From NCBI GenBank assembly GCA_021234155.1, contig JAJEKV010000054.1, positions 7,214,655-7,278,654 on the forward strand: a stretch of DNA of 64,000 nt, written 5' to 3'. Shown here piece after piece: positions 45,873 through 56,944 of the stretch. Origin of the DNA: Isoetes taiwanensis. Lineage: Eukaryota > Streptophyta > Lycopodiopsida > Isoetales > Isoetaceae. Position 1 is the stretch's first letter. Every line of letters starts with the position of its first letter. A model generated the notes under the pieces. It was not told the DNA's origin and did not search any database. It worked only from the letters and a program-made list of their open reading frames with translations. The position numbers and the translations under genes are program-made.

Positions 45873-48198
45873 ATGGGCCGGAAGAAAGGAGACTTAAACA
45901 TGGCTACCAGAAGAAGAATTGAGGAAGAGAATGCTAAGGAAACCAAGGCTGCCAAGAAGTTGAAGCCCTTCTCTTTCCATAAAAAGGTTGTAGCTGCTAA
46001 AGCTATTGCAGTTCCTATTGCTCGAAATTTGGGTGATGATTCTATAGAAATTGCCAGTGAGAAGTTGGTGCAATGTAGTGATCTGGCCAGCACTGCCCAA
46101 AAGAGCTCTGATAAAGCAGTAATGGTGGAATACCCGGATATTGGTGATGGATCTAGCAAATTAACTCCCTCAGGCATTAGCATACCAGCTGCTTCCCAAG
46201 CTATGGATTATCCTGCATCTTCTAACCAGGTTGGATGAATTATCTAGGTTTTTTCTATAGATGCTGTTGTTTCCATATCTCTATTCATTGTAGTAAGTTG
46301 CTTGATCAGGTCTTGGCCAGTTTCTCTATTATTTAAGTAGACTTCTTACTGTTTGTAAAATTCATGCTGAGCCTATACACTTTTAGTATTGCTTCTTGAT
46401 CTATTGTGTCTGCTTTGGCTTTCAACCCATTTTAGACAGTTTATGTGGTTATTATTGTATTTACTTCTCCAGTTGTAGACAGGATATATTATGTCTCTGA
46501 ATTATATCTATGATTCGTCTATTTGCATATCTGATTATTGTTTTTCAGCTATTATGGCTCTAGCTTCTACTAACCTATAGTATGTTGCCAAATAATAATG
46601 TAGTTACTGTTCTGCTTTAAACTCTCCAAAAGCTTATTGGTCCTGCTGGTGTTTATTCTCTTTTGAGTTCATCTCTATGTTGATAGTCTTTCTATGGACT
46701 GTAGATTCAGGGCCTAGGTTTATTTACTGGGCTGGCTAGCTCTATAACCGTATTTTATTCCTTATAGGTATATGGCTATTTTGTAGTATAGCATCATTTT
46801 AATTAACGTGTTATTGTTCTTGGCTGGTTTTTCTATGGTATTTACCCTTACTCCAAAAAAACTTTCTTTATTTTCCTCCTTTAGATCTTCTGTATTGCTG
46901 CTATTTGTTCTAAAATTATTATGCTGGATGCTTTGCTATAGAAAATATACATAGTCCCATGATGTTTCATGATTCGTTCTGCTGCTATTTGTATTCTCTT
47001 AGGTATATCCGATCCAAGTTCTCTCTACTTTAGTTAACAAATGTATGTTCCTGTTACTATTCTCACTTTATGTTCTCATAAGCTTGACTTTATGATTATT
47101 ACTTGAAACGGCTATAAACCTTTGATCTTGGGTATTTCTCTATGCTTAGTAAGTGCTTTCGTAAGTGTTACTTGTGTAAAGTAATGAACAAATACCTTTT
47201 GGTTTTATTTGTTTACATGTTTGGTATATAAATGGAATTTGCTAACATATTACCGGATCGGAGTTGGCCTTAACCTCTTCTTATTACCTCTAAAACTCCG
47301 CCTATGCTATAGCATGATTGTTAGCCATATGAGTTATAGGTTTAATTCGAAAGTTTCCCGCTTTTACACCTTCTAGTTTGTTTATTAAGACATGCATGGT
47401 GAAGGGCGATGAGCCCAAGAAATCTAAGCTTACCTGCTAGCGCTTAGGTCTTTACCCTGACTAAGGCTAATGTTCCTATGGTTTGCTGCAGGTAACGGGA
47501 TTTCTTGCTCCCTGTGTGTTTTTCACATTATTCATAATGGCAAGACTCTTTTATCAAGGATTTTTCAAGAATTATCTATGTAATGTTATTTTTGTATCGT
47601 GATATGATATATTTGTGTATTATACAAGGTCAGTACCTTCTTTCTACTCTTTTATACAGATGTTTGCTGCTGGTTAAAACAGCAGATTATTCTGAGTTTT
47701 GTTGTATCTCTAGATTTCTCATGTATATTATGACCTTTTTGGAGTTACAAGTTTTATTCCCTTTGTAAATTTATTTGCTTTTAAAGGTTTGTTGATGTAT
47801 TTTGGATATTCAAGAACCATATTATGGCCTAAGTGGAAATACACCGTTTCATACTTAGGGTTGCTAATTGTACCTTGAAAAAGTCTTTAATAAAAGTCTT
47901 TTAAAGGTAGAAAGTCCGCTTGTTCAGTTGAAGGTTTTTTTATCAATACTCAGTTCTCTAGTTCTACTAGAGACCATAATTATGGTTATCTAATTTTCAG
48001 GTGGTTAATTTATGCTAAAAATATTTTTGGTACTAATAGATATGAGTTTTTATAGGATATTACAAGAAAATTGATGGATGCTACTGAGATTGACAACAAT
48101 TGGATTATGGAGCTAGTGCAATTAAAGTACAATGAGCAGCAGATCAATAGCCCAAATTTTGCTGTGCAAACTATTTTGGCATGCATAAAGACACACTG
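45873..48198 (+). pseudogene. copy A of the local gene family, truncated in exon 2 by a repeat
   Basis: Exon 1 is 45873-46229 (119 codons, MGRKKGDLN... ending PASSNQ), rich in Lys, Ala and Glu in its first half. The donor is AACCAG|GTTGG. Exon 2 starts at 48056 after GAGTTTTTATAG, with a TACTAAT branch point 25 nt upstream. It reads DITRKLMDATEIDNNWIMEL and on to SPNFAVQTILACIK. This aligns with the start of exon 2 in copy D (RNSWMKHLL...NPPNNAVQGIIALI), and both joins are phase 0. After about 44 codons the frame enters a repeat (from about 48189) and stops at once. Exon 1 and the splice sites look intact, so a short product of about 166 residues remains possible. Function unknown. Confidence 0.65.
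47396..47512 (+). ncRNA. conserved intronic structured element, copy A
   Basis: The lead is GGTGAAGGGCGATGAGCCC. The closing stem is AAGAAATC (47417-47424) with GATTTCTT (47499-47506), 8 of 8 pairs. The inner stem is TTACCTG (47430-47436) with CAGGTAA (47489-47495), 7 of 7. CTTAGGTC/GACTAAG forms a third hairpin around TTTACCCT. The CTAAT branch point (47467-47471) lies about 20 nt before GCTGCAG|GTAACG. With D it is the most complete copy. It sits in the 1826-nt intron of copy A. Confidence 0.6.
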
Positions 48199-48960
48199 AC
48201 CCCAATTTTTGGTCCACAGTTGTTTTTTAGTTGTACGGAAGTGTTGTTTTATGCCAAAAACAACACCAAAATGGCCCCAAAAGTCCACGTGGCCCGTTTA
48301 TCCGGATTTGCACAAAGGGACAGTGGTTTTTTGGCAGAAATTTCCCACGGTGGTCTTTTGGCAGAAAAATCCATGCGTAGAAAAATTTGACATAGTTTTT
48401 ATGATTTTTTGTCAACATGTATTTTTTTCGTGGAACTATACGTTGTTTATGTTCAGAATTATATGCATAGATCTCGATATTACCACATGTGAAAAACTAA
48501 ATTACAACATGAAAGTAAGATTGTTTTTCAAAATAGTTACATGTTATTTAACAAAGTACCACATGTGTTATTGAAGTCTTGCTATTATTTTTTATGCCAT
48601 TAAGTATTGTTTTTTTAAATTAAGGACATGTAAAAAAACATTATAATAACATATAGGTGTTGTTTTTAGTTATCTTTAGCTAATAAAATATTGACACGTG
48701 GCGTATTTTATAAATAATAAAATGTTATTTTAACTAATCAAATATCGACACGTGGCTTACTTTTTCAAATAAAAAACCATTATTATCACATATAGAAAAA
48801 CAAGGAGGTGTTGTTTCTAATATAACTTCTAACGAATCATATATTGACACGTGGCATACATACAAATAAAAAATTCATATTTACCACAATTAAAAAATTA
48901 ATATGATCACATTTAAGGAAGGAAGGAAGGAAGTATATTTTTACGTCGCACCACAAAGGC
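48189..48960 (+). repeat. interspersed element, copy 1 (with 50231-51070)
   Basis: Both copies start CACACTGACCCCAATTTTTG and run for about 770-840 bp, the first 260 bp nearly identical and the rest diverged. The later part repeats TGACACGTGGC-type phrases. It ends exon 2 of copy A. A reversed piece of the same start lies near 59800-59852. No coding frame; element class unknown. Confidence 0.65.
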
Positions 48961-50230
48961 AGCGTCACGAAGGACATGCGACCACAAGTACAAAGAAAAC
49001 AAAAATATATTGTTTATTCTCTTGTGGGAATTGAATATTGATGTTTATTCTCTTATGGATCATTAAGTGTAAATGCTTCGCTGTCGAAGTTTTTTTATTT
49101 TATCTTTTCATTGATAAATCATTGTAAGCAAATAAATGTGTCATTATAACCATGAGATTGGATGAAAATGATGCACAAAAATTTAGAACAGAAGCAAACC
49201 ATAAACTCTACACAGCTGAAGTTAAGAAATGAATTATTTTATTTTGTACAAAGCCATTAATGATATCATAGCTTAACTGCTACTGTATCTAGATTTTACC
49301 TTTAACAACATAATAGAATAAGTTTTCAGCACAAGGTTGCACACAAATTGGATTTGACGAAGAAGTAATACTCTGTTTCTGTATATCCACGGATTTGAAA
49401 CTAGTTTTCAATCAGCAGACTTTTAGCATATTGCCAAATAAGAAGTAAGATGAAGCCAGAGCTCAAGTCAAGCTTCGGACATGCATGCGTAATAGCCGCA
49501 AGCTGCAAGTTCAAAACTCTAACTCACGATAATAGAACGGCCCTTTCTTTTAATAGAACAAAGTGAGCATCTTCACCGGAAATAAAGAAAAGAGAAATAG
49601 AATAGAGTACAAAAAGATCAAAAAGATTTTTTCTCTTCCTTTGCATCTAACCTACGGGCTTTCGCGGACGCCGCTACGCTCGCTTGCGAATAAAGAACAT
49701 TATTTGCCGCAGATCGGGGACCCACAATAGATGCCAGTTGTTTTGGTACCGCTTGGAACAAGTAAACTGCTCCTAAGCATGGTTAATCTTCTCAAACCGC
49801 CAAAGATTTTTTAAAAAGGTCATACGAAATCCTCCTAACAAACAAACCCAAAGAGCTAGATCCCGGATCTTACAAATATACTTCGAAGATCCGCCAAAAT
49901 GCCTCCTGCCTCGCGATGCAAAGTTGGCTCCTCGCAAAAGGTCTTGGGCTGTCATGCCGGAGACAAAATTGGCAAAAACAGGCCGTGCCCATGAACTCAC
50001 CTCAAGGATAGTTATACATGCATCAGTTTTTGTTAATCTATGAAACAGAAGATCTATTTAGTCTAAGATTGAGTTAATAACCAGAAATCTTCCTCCTTCA
50101 TAACCCCAAGACATAACCGTAATCTTCCTCCTTCATGTCGCTGCAAGCCATAATCGGAAGGAGCGCCACCATCAACATAGCAAAAGAGCTCCGACATCGC
50201 CATAGCTAAGGGAGGGAAAGAGAAAATACA
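48961..50230. other. stretch between the two interspersed copies, no gene seen
   Basis: Short minus-strand frames near 49.8-50.3 kb carry no recognised domain. The phrase GAGCTCCGACATCGCCATAG at about 50189 recurs in altered form near 52160 and 59870, next to repeat ends, which suggests it belongs to the element's surroundings. Confidence 0.3.
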
Positions 50231-51070
50231 TGCACACTGACCCCAATTTTTGGTCCACAGTTGTTTTTTAGTTGTACGGAAGTGTTGTTTTATGCCAAAA
50301 ACAACAGCAAAATGGCCCCAAAAGTCCACGTGGCCCGTTTATCCGGATTTGCACAAAGAGACAGTGGTTTTTGGCAAAAATTTCCCACGGTGGTCTTTTG
50401 GCAGAAAAATCCACGCGTAGAAAAAATTGATATAGTTTTTGTGAATTTTTGTCAACGTGTACTTTTTTTCTTCGCTGTTGTTTTTTGTAAAACCACACGT
50501 TGTTTATCTTTAAAATAGCACGCGTAGATTTTAATTTTACTACACTTGAAAAACTAAATTACAACACTAGAAATAAAGAACTATAAAAAAAGAACACGTA
50601 GGAAATAGAAAAATAATGTTTTCAAATGTTCTTTTTCTCAATATGGACACGTCGTTTCAAATGTTGTTTTTGCAAAATTAAGAAAACCACGCATGGCCTT
50701 TTTTTTAATTTAATGAAAACACTACAGTGTGTTATTGAAATCTAGCTATTGTTTTCCTAAAATAAGAACATGTAAAAAGTAATATTATAACACGTAGAAA
50801 AAACGTGAGTTTTTAATGTGGTTGTTTAACTAATGAGATATTGACACGTGGCATACTTTTAAATAAAAAAATATTATTCTAGCTAATCAAATATGGACAC
50901 GTGGCATACTTTTAAAATTAAAAAATTATTATTACACGAGAAAAAACAAAGTATTGTTTCTAATATATCTTCTAACAAATCAAATGTCACACATGGCACA
51001 AATTTAAGAAAAAATTACTATAGACCACAATTTAAAAGCTAATATATTATGAATTTTGTAATGATATTTT
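50231..51070 (+). repeat. interspersed element, copy 2
   Basis: See 48189-48960. Contains two GACACGTGGCATACTTTTAA phrases. Confidence 0.65.
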
Positions 51071-51084
51071 TATTGTAAAAAAAA

Positions 51085-51125
51085 AGCCTTTTTGGGAATC
51101 GAACCCAAACAAGTCTATAAGGCAA
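51085..51125 (-). other. tRNA-like T-arm relic
   Basis: The minus strand reads TTTGGGTTCGATTCCCAAAA followed by GGC and a T-run, which resembles the T-arm and 3' end of a tRNA plus a pol III terminator. No matching 5' acceptor strand, D-arm or anticodon arm was found, so it is not an intact tRNA. It may be a tRNA or SINE fragment. Confidence 0.2.
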
Positions 51126-52822
51126 TAATATATTATTATGTTGTCTCCATTCTCATTTATACATACTAAGTTCTTGTGCTAAGTTCCAATGGTGCAAAAA
51201 GTGGACACTTAAAACTAAAAGGTGAAATGCACAAGGGTGTAAAGAATAAACTATGCAAAATAAACAATTAAATTTACATTCATACCTTTATAAATTTAAC
51301 ATTTAACAAATGAACCAGAGATTACTTCCAGATCACGTTTGCAGTCCGTTTTACACTCCATTTTAGACTCCAGTACTACAGATCAGCTTTCCGCTTATAC
51401 TCCAAAGCACCAAAGATCAACCTTTTTGTGATAAAAGGCGCCTCAGTGGTATGGCTATTCTGGCCTCAATAAGGAAACCACCAGAGACAAACCAAATATG
51501 CTTGTCCAACAATCCTTCTTCTAACAATCCTTCTGGTACAACAAGAGAGGAAAAGACTTGTGGCAGAAGCTTTCTGGCAAGACCCAATAAGAATGGCCAG
51601 CCTTCTGATGAAACAAGAATGGCAAGACTCAAGAATGATTTGTAGGAAAATCCTTAAAAAAAAGAGCAGAATGGAACAAAATACTATGAATCTCTACCTC
51701 GCACCACGGTGGCTTTGCTAGCATGTATGAAAGGACCTTCCATTGTACTTTGCCGCTAGTCCCACAAACTAGCAAGGGAATCGCAGACACCTTGGGCTCA
51801 CCAGGCTTCTGCACAAAACAAGAAGAACAAAGTAAAAATAAGAAACAAAGGCAATACAAAAGAATCGGTTCTGCATTCTCTTACTTTTGAAGCTTGTCTG
51901 ATCAGGAAACCTCTTACTGTGGCAATGACGGATATGAAATATCTTACTGTGGCAGAAAACCTCTTACTGTGGCAAGAAACCTCTTACTGTGGCGCCAAAG
52001 ATGAAAGTTAAGAGGGCTTAAAATGCCAATGCCCCACCTTTGCATACCGCCGAGACGCCATAGCTGGCGCTTCAGAGGAAGAAGCCAGATTAGGGACTGC
52101 GAAATGATGAAAGGTAGAGGATCAGGTTTGGGGTGGATAGACGAAAAGAGAGGTTGTGCCACTGCCGGATTTGCCATCGCCATGGCAAAGGGCGGGAAAG
52201 AAAAAAAAGGGGGGAGGGAAATGCCGTTGATGAAGGAGCCAATCACGTTAAAGGACTCGGATCACAATCTCTCACGTTGATCTCTTTGCAAATTTCCACC
52301 GTTCATTCTAAGAGCCAAAAACATTACTGAGATCGAGGATTTTGCTATTTATCTTGGTACATTGAATACAATAGTATAGTATTATTTCATTTTTTACGCG
52401 TGGCAAAAGCATTATTTTAATTTTCAGCATATATAATGTTCACGACAAACGTGCTCAGATTATCGGGTGTTACCGTAGCAGGAGTTAGAGCATTATTTTG
52501 ACTCGTTGGCTAGACGCATTATAGGTGCTTGTGATAGTGTTTGAAAAAAAGAACTTTTGGGTTAGATAGCTTTGCCCAGTTGTTGTGGTCAGGCGTTAAG
52601 TGGTCCTGCCTTGGCTTAAATCTATTCACAAAGGGGAGTTGTTTATCGCTATGGAATTTGATTGCCCAAGTACTAGGTCACTCCAAAATAATAACCTTGA
52701 TCTTATGGAAAGGGCAGACGTTAAACAAACTGCTTCATATGTTAGCAGACCTTTATTATGCATGTTTGTAGATAAATATTAACAACTTAAATTTGAATGC
52801 TAATTTAGAGTTCATATTAACT
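51126..52822. other. no gene seen; a short CTTACTGTGGC repeat
   Basis: Four spaced CTTACTGTGGC motifs at 51908-51993 form an irregular tandem repeat. Small open frames on both strands have no recognised product. At 52160-52270 the sequence resembles 59878-59970 (GGACTCGGATCA phrase). Confidence 0.35.
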
Positions 52823-53990
52823 CAAACATGCCACGCGGTCTCCAACATGCCACCTAGGCTCAAACATGCCAAGGTGGCTCAAGCACGCCACCTAGGCTCC
52901 AACATGCCACCTAGGCAACATGACACTAGACTCCAACATGCCACCTAGGGTCCGGGCATGTAGAGGTGGCTCAAACATGCCACTCGACTCAACATGCCAA
53001 GGTGGCTCAAACATGCCATATGGGTTCCAACATGCCACCTAGGCTCCAACATGCCACCTAGGCTCAAACATGCCCAGGTGGCATGTTGCAGCCTACATGG
53101 CATGTTGGAGCTGATGGTGGCATATCTGAGCCACCTTGGCATGCTTGAGCCTAGGTGGCACGTTGGAGCCAACTTGGCATGTTGGAGCTCACGTGGCATG
53201 TTGGAGCCCAGGTGGCATGTTGGAGCCTAGGTGGCATGCTAGGTGGCATGTTAGAGCCCACGTGGCATGTTGGAGCCAAGGTGGCACGTTGGAGCCTAGG
53301 TGGCATGCTAGAGCTCACGAGGCATGTTGGAGCCTAGTTGGCATGTTGGAGCCTCACGTGGTATGTTGAAGCCTTGGTGGCATGTTGGAGCCTAGGTGGC
53401 ATATTTGAGCCACCTTGGCATGCTTGAGCCCTAGGTGGCACGTTGGAGCTAACTTGGCATGTTGGAGCTCACGTGTGCGGCTTGAGCCCGATGGCATGTT
53501 GGAGCCTAGGTGGCATGCTAGGTGGCATGTTGGGCGTAGGCGGCATGTTGGAGCCTCACGTGGCATGTTGGAGCCTGGGTGGCATGTTTGAGCCACCTTG
53601 GCACGCTTGAGCCTAGGTGGCATGTTGGAGCCACCTTGGCATGTTGGAGCCTAGGTGGCACGTTGGAGCCTAGGTGGCATGCTAGAGCTCACGAGGCATG
53701 TTGGAGCCTAGTTGGCATGTTGGAGCTTACGTGGCATGTTGAAGCCCAGGTGGCATGTTGGAGCCTAGGTGGCATATTTGAGCCACCGTGGCATGCTTGA
53801 GCCTAGGTGGCACGTTGGAGCCAACTTGGCATGTTGGAGCTCACGTGGCATGTTGGAGCCACGTGGCATGTTGGGCCTAGGTGGCATGTTTGACCCATGG
53901 AGCCTACGTGGCATGTTTGACCCATGGAGCCTACGTGGCATGTTGAAGCCATATGTGGTGGCATGTTGGGCGTGGGTGGCCTTACGCCTG
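52823..53990. repeat. 19-bp minisatellite array 1, with orientation switch
   Basis: The unit is CATGCC-N7-CTCMAA, 19 bp. N7 is mostly ACCTAGG, AAGGTGG, ACGTGGG or close variants. It is read on the plus strand to about 53080 and on the minus strand from there on, so the array is inverted around a centre near CATGCCCAGGTGGCATG. Open frames across it are by-products of the 57-bp (3 x 19) codon period. Confidence 0.95.
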
Positions 53991-54404
53991 AAACTTGGTC
54001 TCCTGTGGGTAATGTCGATGTTTCAGTCCGTTTGGCGAGTCCGGATCACGGTTAGGGTGGGAGAGTTGCCCGTCCGTGGCCAGGGACCCTCCAGAGAGGA
54101 CCTTTGGGTCAAACTTCTTCTGGAAGGTTTTAGGGCTCCGTCTTCTGGCTTCAACGCCCTCCCACTACCTCATGACATTGTGCAAGATCCTGGTCCAATC
54201 GACCGGTATGGCCCTCAAAACGTAAACCCCGTGCGTTGCTAGGTTATTGTAGGGTTTACGTTATGGAGGTCGAAGTTTTATTCCGCTTGCACTTGAGACA
54301 TGGTCGAAAGCCGCAGCTTGAAAACCGTAGCAATAGAAACCGATTTAAATGGGGTTTGGATTTACCGAGCACCCAGTGTCGCAATTAGAAGTCAAGAACA
54401 CATT

Positions 54405-54890
54405 TTGCGTAGGGGGATTCGACCCCATCTCCGGGCATGGTCCCCAGAGCATACACAGAGAACTCCATGCAAAGTTTCGGATGTGTGAGTCTCCGTCTTG
54501 ACGCTCGAGATGTAAACCCTAGCAAACCCTAGGGTTTGATAGGGCTTACATTCAGGGATGCTCAGATGACCCGTGAGGGCCCGGGATCCTGCGTGGAATA
54601 CCCGTGGCTGGATTACCCTCATGGCATCGGGAGACAGAGCCAAATTTCCCTCGAAGCATACCTTTGAGACTCCCTTCACAAGCCCCTTTCCGGTGAAGGG
54701 GAGTTCGGGAAAAGCATGTCCTGCGGGGATTTGACCCCATCTCCCGCATGGTCCCCAGAGCATACACAGAGAACTCCATGCAAAGTTTCGGATGTGTTAG
54801 TCTCCGTCTTGACGCTCGAGATGTAAACCCTACCAAACCCTAGGGTTTGGTAGGATTTACATTCTGGGGATGCTCCTCTGATCAAGAGGG
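54405..54890. repeat. two direct repeats of about 165 bp with long palindromes
   Basis: 54412-54565 and 54720-54880 share GTCCCCAGAGCATACACAGA and the following 120 bp. Each ends in a palindrome of about 40 bp centred on AAACCCTAGGGTTT (54511-54550 and 54821-54862). A weaker inverted pair (CGTAAACCC/GGGTTTACG) lies at about 54219-54260. No gene. Confidence 0.8.
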
Positions 54891-54892
54891 CC

Positions 54893-55227
54893 GTGGAACT
54901 TGTCCCCTAGGGTAATTTCGGCGTTCCAGATGACATGGAGAGGTCGGATCGCCAATCCGGGGCCTCCTCCATGCCCCAAAATAAAAAACGTGGTCTAAAC
55001 CCTGTCAGGGCCAACGGTGGCCATCCCAATAAAAAATCGAGGGTCTAAAGCTCACCCGGAAATACCGGGGATTTTCCTGTACGCTCGGGGCCACTTGGCA
55101 AGCCAGCTGGCTGAAAACCATGATTTTTTCCCGCCCCATGCATTAATCATGAATTTCCGGATCATAAACACAAAGAAAAGCACAGATAAAAATCCGGGTC
55201 TCGAAAAAAGGTGAAATCTTGGCAGGA
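54893..55227. repeat. 335-bp direct repeat, copy 1
   Basis: Repeated at 55720-56054 with the same length, 827 bp apart. Ends AATCTTGGCAGGA in both. The pair with 492 bp between could be terminal repeats of a miniature retroelement, but no primer-binding site or clear polypurine tract was found. Confidence 0.8.
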
Positions 55228-55719
55228 TGTGCAGCATGACGCCGCATTAACGCAAGAGAAAAATGCACCGGCAATAGAAGCACAAGCAGAGGCATGAGGC
55301 GAAGCCCGAGCCAACCCCTTCCCGGAGGCCACCGGCCTGGTAACGTCCCCATCAGGCGGTGGAGCTAGCTTTGCTTCTCCGTGGTCACATGTATACCACC
55401 TAGCAGTCCTAGTGCTGCTATTCTCACTTCGATCTTCTACCAGGGCCTCAGGGTGACCCCAAGTGTCTTGTTCTCGCAGGCTAGTCCAAGCTGGGGGGAG
55501 GGACTGCTGGACCCCCACCCGGAATCGAACTGGCTCCGCCAATGGACCCTAACATCCCCATTACCTAGGGGACCAAGTTTAAGTGGGCGTAAGACCACCC
55601 CTTCTCCAAGAAACGCCAAAGTAGGTCGCTTTACTACACACTTGTAGTCAATTGGCATGGAGGTGGATGTTTGAATACCTCCTAGTGGGGGTAAGTGATT
55701 GATCCCCAGAAAACCGGTA
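55228..55719. other. spacer between 335-bp repeats; tRNA-like phrase
   Basis: On the minus strand at about 55510-55545 it reads CGGAGCCAGTTCGATTCCGG, like a pol III B box or T-arm. A SINE relationship is possible but unproven. No protein recognised. Confidence 0.25.
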
Positions 55720-56054
55720 GTGGAACTTGTCCTCTAGGGTAATTTCGGCGTTCCAGACGATGTGGAGAGGTCGGATCGCCAATCCGGGGCCTCCTCCATG
55801 CCCCATAATCGAAAACGTGGTCTAAACCCTGTCAGGGCCAACGGTGGCCATCCCAATCAAAAATTGAGGGTCTAAAGCTCGCCCGAAAATACCGGGGATT
55901 TTCCTGTACGCTCGCGGCCACTTGGCAAGCCAGCTGGCTGAAAATCAGGATTTTTCCCCGCCCCATGCATTAATTATGAATTTCCGGAGCATAAACACAA
56001 AAAAAAACACAGATAAAAATCCGGGTCTCGAAAAAAGGTGAAATCTTGGCAGGA
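55720..56054. repeat. 335-bp direct repeat, copy 2
   Basis: Partner of 54893-55227. It runs straight into minisatellite array 2. Confidence 0.8.
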
Positions 56055-56835
56055 GCCACCTTGCATATTTGAGCCACCTTGGCAAGTTGGAGCATAGGTG
56101 GCATGTTAGAGCCCGCGTGGCATGTTTGAGCATGTTGGAGCCTAGGTGGCATGTTGGAGCCACCTTGGCACGTGGCATGTTGGAGCCCACGTGGCATGTT
56201 TGAGCCTAGGTGGCAGGTTAGAGCCACGGTGGCATGTTGGAGCCTAGGTGGCATGTTTGAGCCAACTTGGCATATTTAAGCCTAGGTGGCATGTTGTGAG
56301 CCACCTTGGCATGTTGGAGGCTAGGTGGCATGGTGGAGCCCACGTGGCATGTTTGAGCCACCTTGGCATGTTTGAGCCTAGGTGGCATGTTGGAGCCTAG
56401 GTGGCATGTTTGAGCCCACCTTGGCATGTTTGAGCCACCTGGCATGTTTGAGCCTAGGTGGCATGTTGGGAGCCTAGGTGGCATGTTTGAGCCACCTTGG
56501 CATGTTTGAGCCTAGGTGGCATGTTGGAGCCACCTTGGCATGTTGGAGCCTAAGTGAGCCTGCATGGCATGTTTGAGCCTATGTGGCATGTTTGAGCCAC
56601 CTAGGAATGTTGGAGCCTAGGTGGCATGTTGGAGCCCACGTGGCATATTTGAGCCACCTTGGCAAGTTGGAGCATAGGTGGCATGTTGGAGCCTGCGTGG
56701 CATGTTTGAGCACGTTGGAGCCTAGGTGGCATGTTTGAGCCATTTTGTGATGTTGGAGCCTAGGTGGCATGTTGGAGCCACCTTGGCATGTTTGAGCCTA
56801 GGTGGCATGTTAAAGCCACCTTGGCATGTTGGTGG
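56055..56835 (-). repeat. 19-bp minisatellite array 2
   Basis: Same unit as array 1, in minus-strand sense throughout (GGTGGCATGTTGGAGCCTA). Several units have lost or gained bases. Confidence 0.95.
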
Positions 56836-56944
56836 CCACGTTATGCAAAAATAGGTGTTAAGTAATTGAAGTAGTTGAAGTAACTTGTGTTACATGGAAT
56901 ACTAGTATAAGAACATGTGATCGTGCACGTGCATCACATGTAGC

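Noticed and set aside
47396-47512. TPP riboswitch or 5S-rRNA-mimic exon
   Set aside because: The TPP core (CTGAGA and the GGGTAATGCC-like part) is absent on both strands. Weak 5S-like phrases (CCCATGAC) do not extend to the 5S loops.
47396-47512. Hammerhead or other self-cleaving ribozyme
   Set aside because: GATGAG near the 5' end looked suggestive, but there is no CTGATGA...GAAA core with three matching helices, and other copies lack it.
51085-51125. Intact tRNA gene
   Set aside because: Only a T-arm and a T-run are present; no acceptor 5' strand, D-arm or anticodon arm could be placed.
52945-53800. Repetitive ORFs (MPPRLQHAKVAQTCH type) in the minisatellite arrays
   Set aside because: A 19-bp unit gives a 57-bp codon period, so open frames arise on both strands. 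They have no start context, no domain and shift freely between arrays.
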